A stretch of DNA of 7,888 nucleotides. Source: UBA2943 sp946534895. Its GTDB lineage: Bacteria; Bacillota; Clostridia; Christensenellales; Aristaeellaceae. Shown here piece by piece: positions 6,100 to 7,888 of this stretch. The translations under genes were made by a program, and so were the position numbers. The stretch's first letter is position 1. Each line of letters starts with the position of its first letter. A model generated the notes under the pieces. That model had not been told where the DNA came from, made no database searches, and saw nothing but the letters and a program-made list of their open reading frames with translations. Location: assembly GCA_946534895.1 (NCBI GenBank), contig CAMNDE010000116.1, positions 1-7,888 on the forward strand, given 5' to 3'.

Positions 6100-7260
6100 T
6101 TATTTCTTTTCCCCGTAACTGCTGCCCACCGTGATATCCGAACCGCCAAGATCGATCTCGGATTTGGACTTTTCATAGAAATGCGGAACGGCCTTCATGA
6201 TGCCCTCCACGGTATAGAACGGATCGTCCTTCTTCAGCGGGAGCTCCACGGCAGTCCTTGTGGCACCGGCCTTATATATGGCGGTGATCAGCTCAATGGT
6301 CCGCCTGCCATCCTCGGCGGTAATGGCCACATCCCCGTTTTCCTCAATCGCCGTCAGCACGTTTTCAATCTGACCGTCATGCCCGATATGCGGGATGGGC
6401 GGCAATTTGTCCGCGAAATCGCTGATCTCCTTTTCCAGTGCCTCATTGCGTTCCGGGAACCCGTTGGGCTTGGACACGGAGGCATAGACCGAGAACGGAG
6501 CCGCGATCTTCGCCCTGTCGCACTGGAAGGTCAGCGTCTGCTCTTCCCCATGGTCAACCACCGATGCGGTCAGGGACGCAAGCGCACCGGGATACTCGAG
6601 CACGGAGATGGAAAGATCCTCCACCTCAGCATTGTCGTGGGCCGTGTTGGCAAGGATACTGGTCACCCGGTTTGGCAGACCCATCATCCAGCCAAGCATG
6701 TCAATGTGATGCACCGCATGATTCAGGGTGCACCCGCCGCCTTCCTTCTCCCAGGTTCCGCGCCACCACAGATCATAGTAGCAGTGTCCGCGCCACCACA
6801 GGGAATTGATGGTTGCATGCTTCACCGGTCCGGCTATGCCGGAGTCCAGCAGTGCCTTCAGATCCCGTATGGGCTTTCTGAAACGGTTCTGGGCAATGAT
6901 GGACAGCTTCACGCCCATCTCATCCCTCACCCGGATCATCTCATCGCACTCGGCCAGGGACGGAGCCATGGGCTTTTCGCAGATGACGTGCTTCCCATGT
7001 TTCATGGCATTGATGGAAATCTCGGCATGCACATACGGCGGGGTGCAGACGTCAAACAGATCAATATCCTTCCTGTCCAGGATATCATGATGGTCCAGAT
7101 ACACATCACAGTCCAGACCGAATTCTTCCTTTACCTTCTGCGCCTTGCCCGGAATGATGTCCACCAGGGCGGCGATATGCACCCGCTCAGGGAACAGAAG
7201 ATACGCCGGGATATGCAGATGGGAAATATTACCCGTTCCGATAATGGCGACCTGAAGCAT
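6100..7260 (-). CDS. Gfo/Idh/MocA-family oxidoreductase, WlbA-like
   Basis: A 386-residue cytoplasmic NAD(P)-dependent dehydrogenase. The N-terminus starts directly with the Rossmann strand and loop (VAIIGTGNIS, 4-13), and the catalytic EKP motif is intact (95-97, Lys96). The second signature is GGGCTLNHAVHHIDMLGW (174-191): Asn180 occupies the common Asp position, followed by His184 and Asp187. The surrounding pattern of aromatics, WRGTW and GGG recalls WlbA-type UDP-sugar 3-dehydrogenases and related glycoside 3-dehydrogenases, but I cannot fix the substrate. The pentapeptide LWWRG occurs twice, at 154-158 and 164-168. The C-terminus continues past the core with a basic-acidic tail (about 355-386). 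ATG 7260 is preceded by a purine-rich AAGGAAGGA about 8 bases away. The gene follows the solute-binding protein gene after a hairpin and precedes the second oxidoreductase by 31 bases, so all are probably co-transcribed. Confidence 0.92.
   Translation of the reverse strand: MLQVAIIGTGNISHLHIPAYLLFPERVHIAALVDIIPGKAQKVKEEFGLDCDVYLDHHDILDRKDIDLFDVCTPPYVHAEISINAMKHGKHVICEKPMAPSLAECDEMIRVRDEMGVKLSIIAQNRFRKPIRDLKALLDSGIAGPVKHATINSLWWRGHCYYDLWWRGTWEKEGGGCTLNHAVHHIDMLGWMMGLPNRVTSILANTAHDNAEVEDLSISVLEYPGALASLTASVVDHGEEQTLTFQCDRAKIAAPFSVYASVSKPNGFPERNEALEKEISDFADKLPPIPHIGHDGQIENVLTAIEENGDVAITAEDGRRTIELITAIYKAGATRTAVELPLKKDDPFYTVEGIMKAVPHFYEKSKSEIDLGGSDITVGSSYGEKK
6757..6801 (-). repeat. In-frame direct repeat coding LWWRG twice
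   Basis: The 15-base sequence TCCGCGCCACCACAG (plus strand) occurs at 6757-6771 and again at 6787-6801, exactly 30 bases apart, inside the first oxidoreductase. Read on the minus strand it encodes LWWRG twice with five residues between the copies. The second copy corresponds to the conserved WRGTW segment of related enzymes. Confidence 0.7.
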
Positions 7261-7304
7261 AGGGCACTTCCTTCCTTTGACAGCTTTTCTTCTCTTTTCT
7301 TTTC

Positions 7305-7338
7305 AAAACAGGCGCCGCACCTGACGGCGCGGCGCCTG
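7305..7338 (-). terminator. GC-rich hairpin after the solute-binding protein gene; partial terminator
   Basis: On the minus strand CAGGCGCCGC and GCGGCGCCTG form a perfect 10-bp stem around a 10-base loop, starting 23 bases after the stop codon of the solute-binding protein. Only four T follow, then GAAAAG. The stem is very stable but the T tract is weak, so partial read-through into the oxidoreductases or protection of the upstream mRNA end is more likely than complete termination. Confidence 0.6.
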
Positions 7339-7361
7339 AAGGCATTGAGGATTCTTATGGA

Positions 7362-7888
7362 TTATTCCGCATGCGCAGCATCCCATGCAGCATACTTTTC
7401 GTCCTGCACGGCCTTGCCGCCCATATCCATGTACTGCTGGAGCATATCCTTGTACAGAGCGCTGCACTCTTCAGCGGTGGCAGCCATGGTGCACTTCACC
7501 AGGATTTCCTGCTCATAGGAAGCGAGCGTGGTGCTGTACTTGGAGTTGTTCTCCAGCGGCACGTCGAAGTGGAAACCGGCCAGGATCGCATCGCGGTTGC
7601 CCACGGTGTATTCCTCTTCGAACAGATCCGCATAGCCCTGATAGCTCAGCGCCTGGGACTTCATGGTCTTTTCCTCGGTGTCCAGCCACTGGCCGTTGAC
7701 GAGCAGCGTGTAGTCGATGTTCTGCATGGAGTTGTAGACCATGTCATGATGATCCGCGTCCACGTCCTTGACCACCGGGATGCCGTCTTCGTTCAGGTCA
7801 GAAGTGATGCCTTCCAGACCGTTCTGGAGGAAATAGATGGTGTCATACTGGCACAGCCAGTCGAGGTACATGATGGCAGCTTCCGGAT
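7362..7888 (-). CDS. Extracellular solute-binding protein of an ABC sugar importer, C-terminal part (cut by the right edge)
   Basis: The frame is open from the right edge to a TAA at 7362, giving 174 complete residues; the N-terminus with its lipoprotein signal lies outside the window. It begins with PEAAIMYLDWLCQYDTIYF, close to the C-lobe helix of family 1 (LipO/YtcQ-like) binding proteins, and ends with YMDMGGKAVQDEKYAAWDAA, the typical terminal helix. The product would sit outside the membrane as a lipoprotein and deliver an oligosaccharide or sugar derivative to its permeases. Aromatic residues in the visible part (Tyr, Trp, Phe) suit carbohydrate binding, but the ligand cannot be told. 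It is the first visible gene of the operon; permease genes, if linked, would lie further right. An internal ATG at 7871 is not the start. Confidence 0.85.
   Translation of the reverse strand, partial: PEAAIMYLDWLCQYDTIYFLQNGLEGITSDLNEDGIPVVKDVDADHHDMVYNSMQNIDYTLLVNGQWLDTEEKTMKSQALSYQGYADLFEEEYTVGNRDAILAGFHFDVPLENNSKYSTTLASYEQEILVKCTMAATAEECSALYKDMLQQYMDMGGKAVQDEKYAAWDAAHAE

Noticed and set aside
4932..6134. Plus-strand open frame of 400 codons
   Set aside because: It is antisense to the second oxidoreductase, whose family motifs are clear. Long antisense frames arise easily opposite genes with G/C-ending codons.
6043..7518. Plus-strand open frame of 491 codons
   Set aside because: It is antisense to the first oxidoreductase and the binding-protein end, and spans two genes and their gap; its translation shows no domain.

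Overview
The window looks like chromosome from an anaerobic Firmicute, most likely Clostridia and possibly gut-associated. This is an inference from three things: strong AAGGAGG-type ribosome binding sites, a LipO-like sugar-binding protein of the kind common in that group, and secreted Ig-like-repeat proteins. Base composition is moderate, and by eye the right half is richer in G+C than the left. All seven genes I accept lie on the minus strand, so the biological reading order runs from right to left. No tRNA, rRNA, CRISPR array, insertion sequence or phage gene was seen.

Right part (7888 to 4166), a sugar-use operon. It starts, cut by the window edge, with the C-terminal third or so of an extracellular solute-binding protein of an ABC sugar importer. 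A GC-rich hairpin with a short T tract follows. Then come two different Gfo/Idh/MocA-family NAD(P)-dependent sugar oxidoreductases, 31 bases apart, and 49 bases later an alpha/beta-hydrolase esterase with a clear Ser-Asp-His triad. A strong intrinsic terminator closes the unit. The likely logic is uptake of a glycoside or substituted sugar, oxidation or epimerisation of the sugar, and removal of an ester group. The substrate cannot be read from the sequence.

Middle (about 4165 to 3863): a gene-free stretch of about 300 bases holding that terminator, an adjacent inverted repeat and presumably the promoter of the next gene.

Left part (3862 to 1), a regulator and two exported proteins. A 474-residue protein with a putative N-terminal helix-turn-helix and a large unrecognised C-terminal region starts with GTG. 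After 238 bases that include a perfect 12-bp palindrome comes a 510-residue exported protein: an unknown globular domain followed by about three bacterial Ig-like (Big_2-type) domains. After another 252 bases comes a second exported protein of unknown function, which runs off the left edge. The regulator may control the two exported proteins, but only the gene order supports this.
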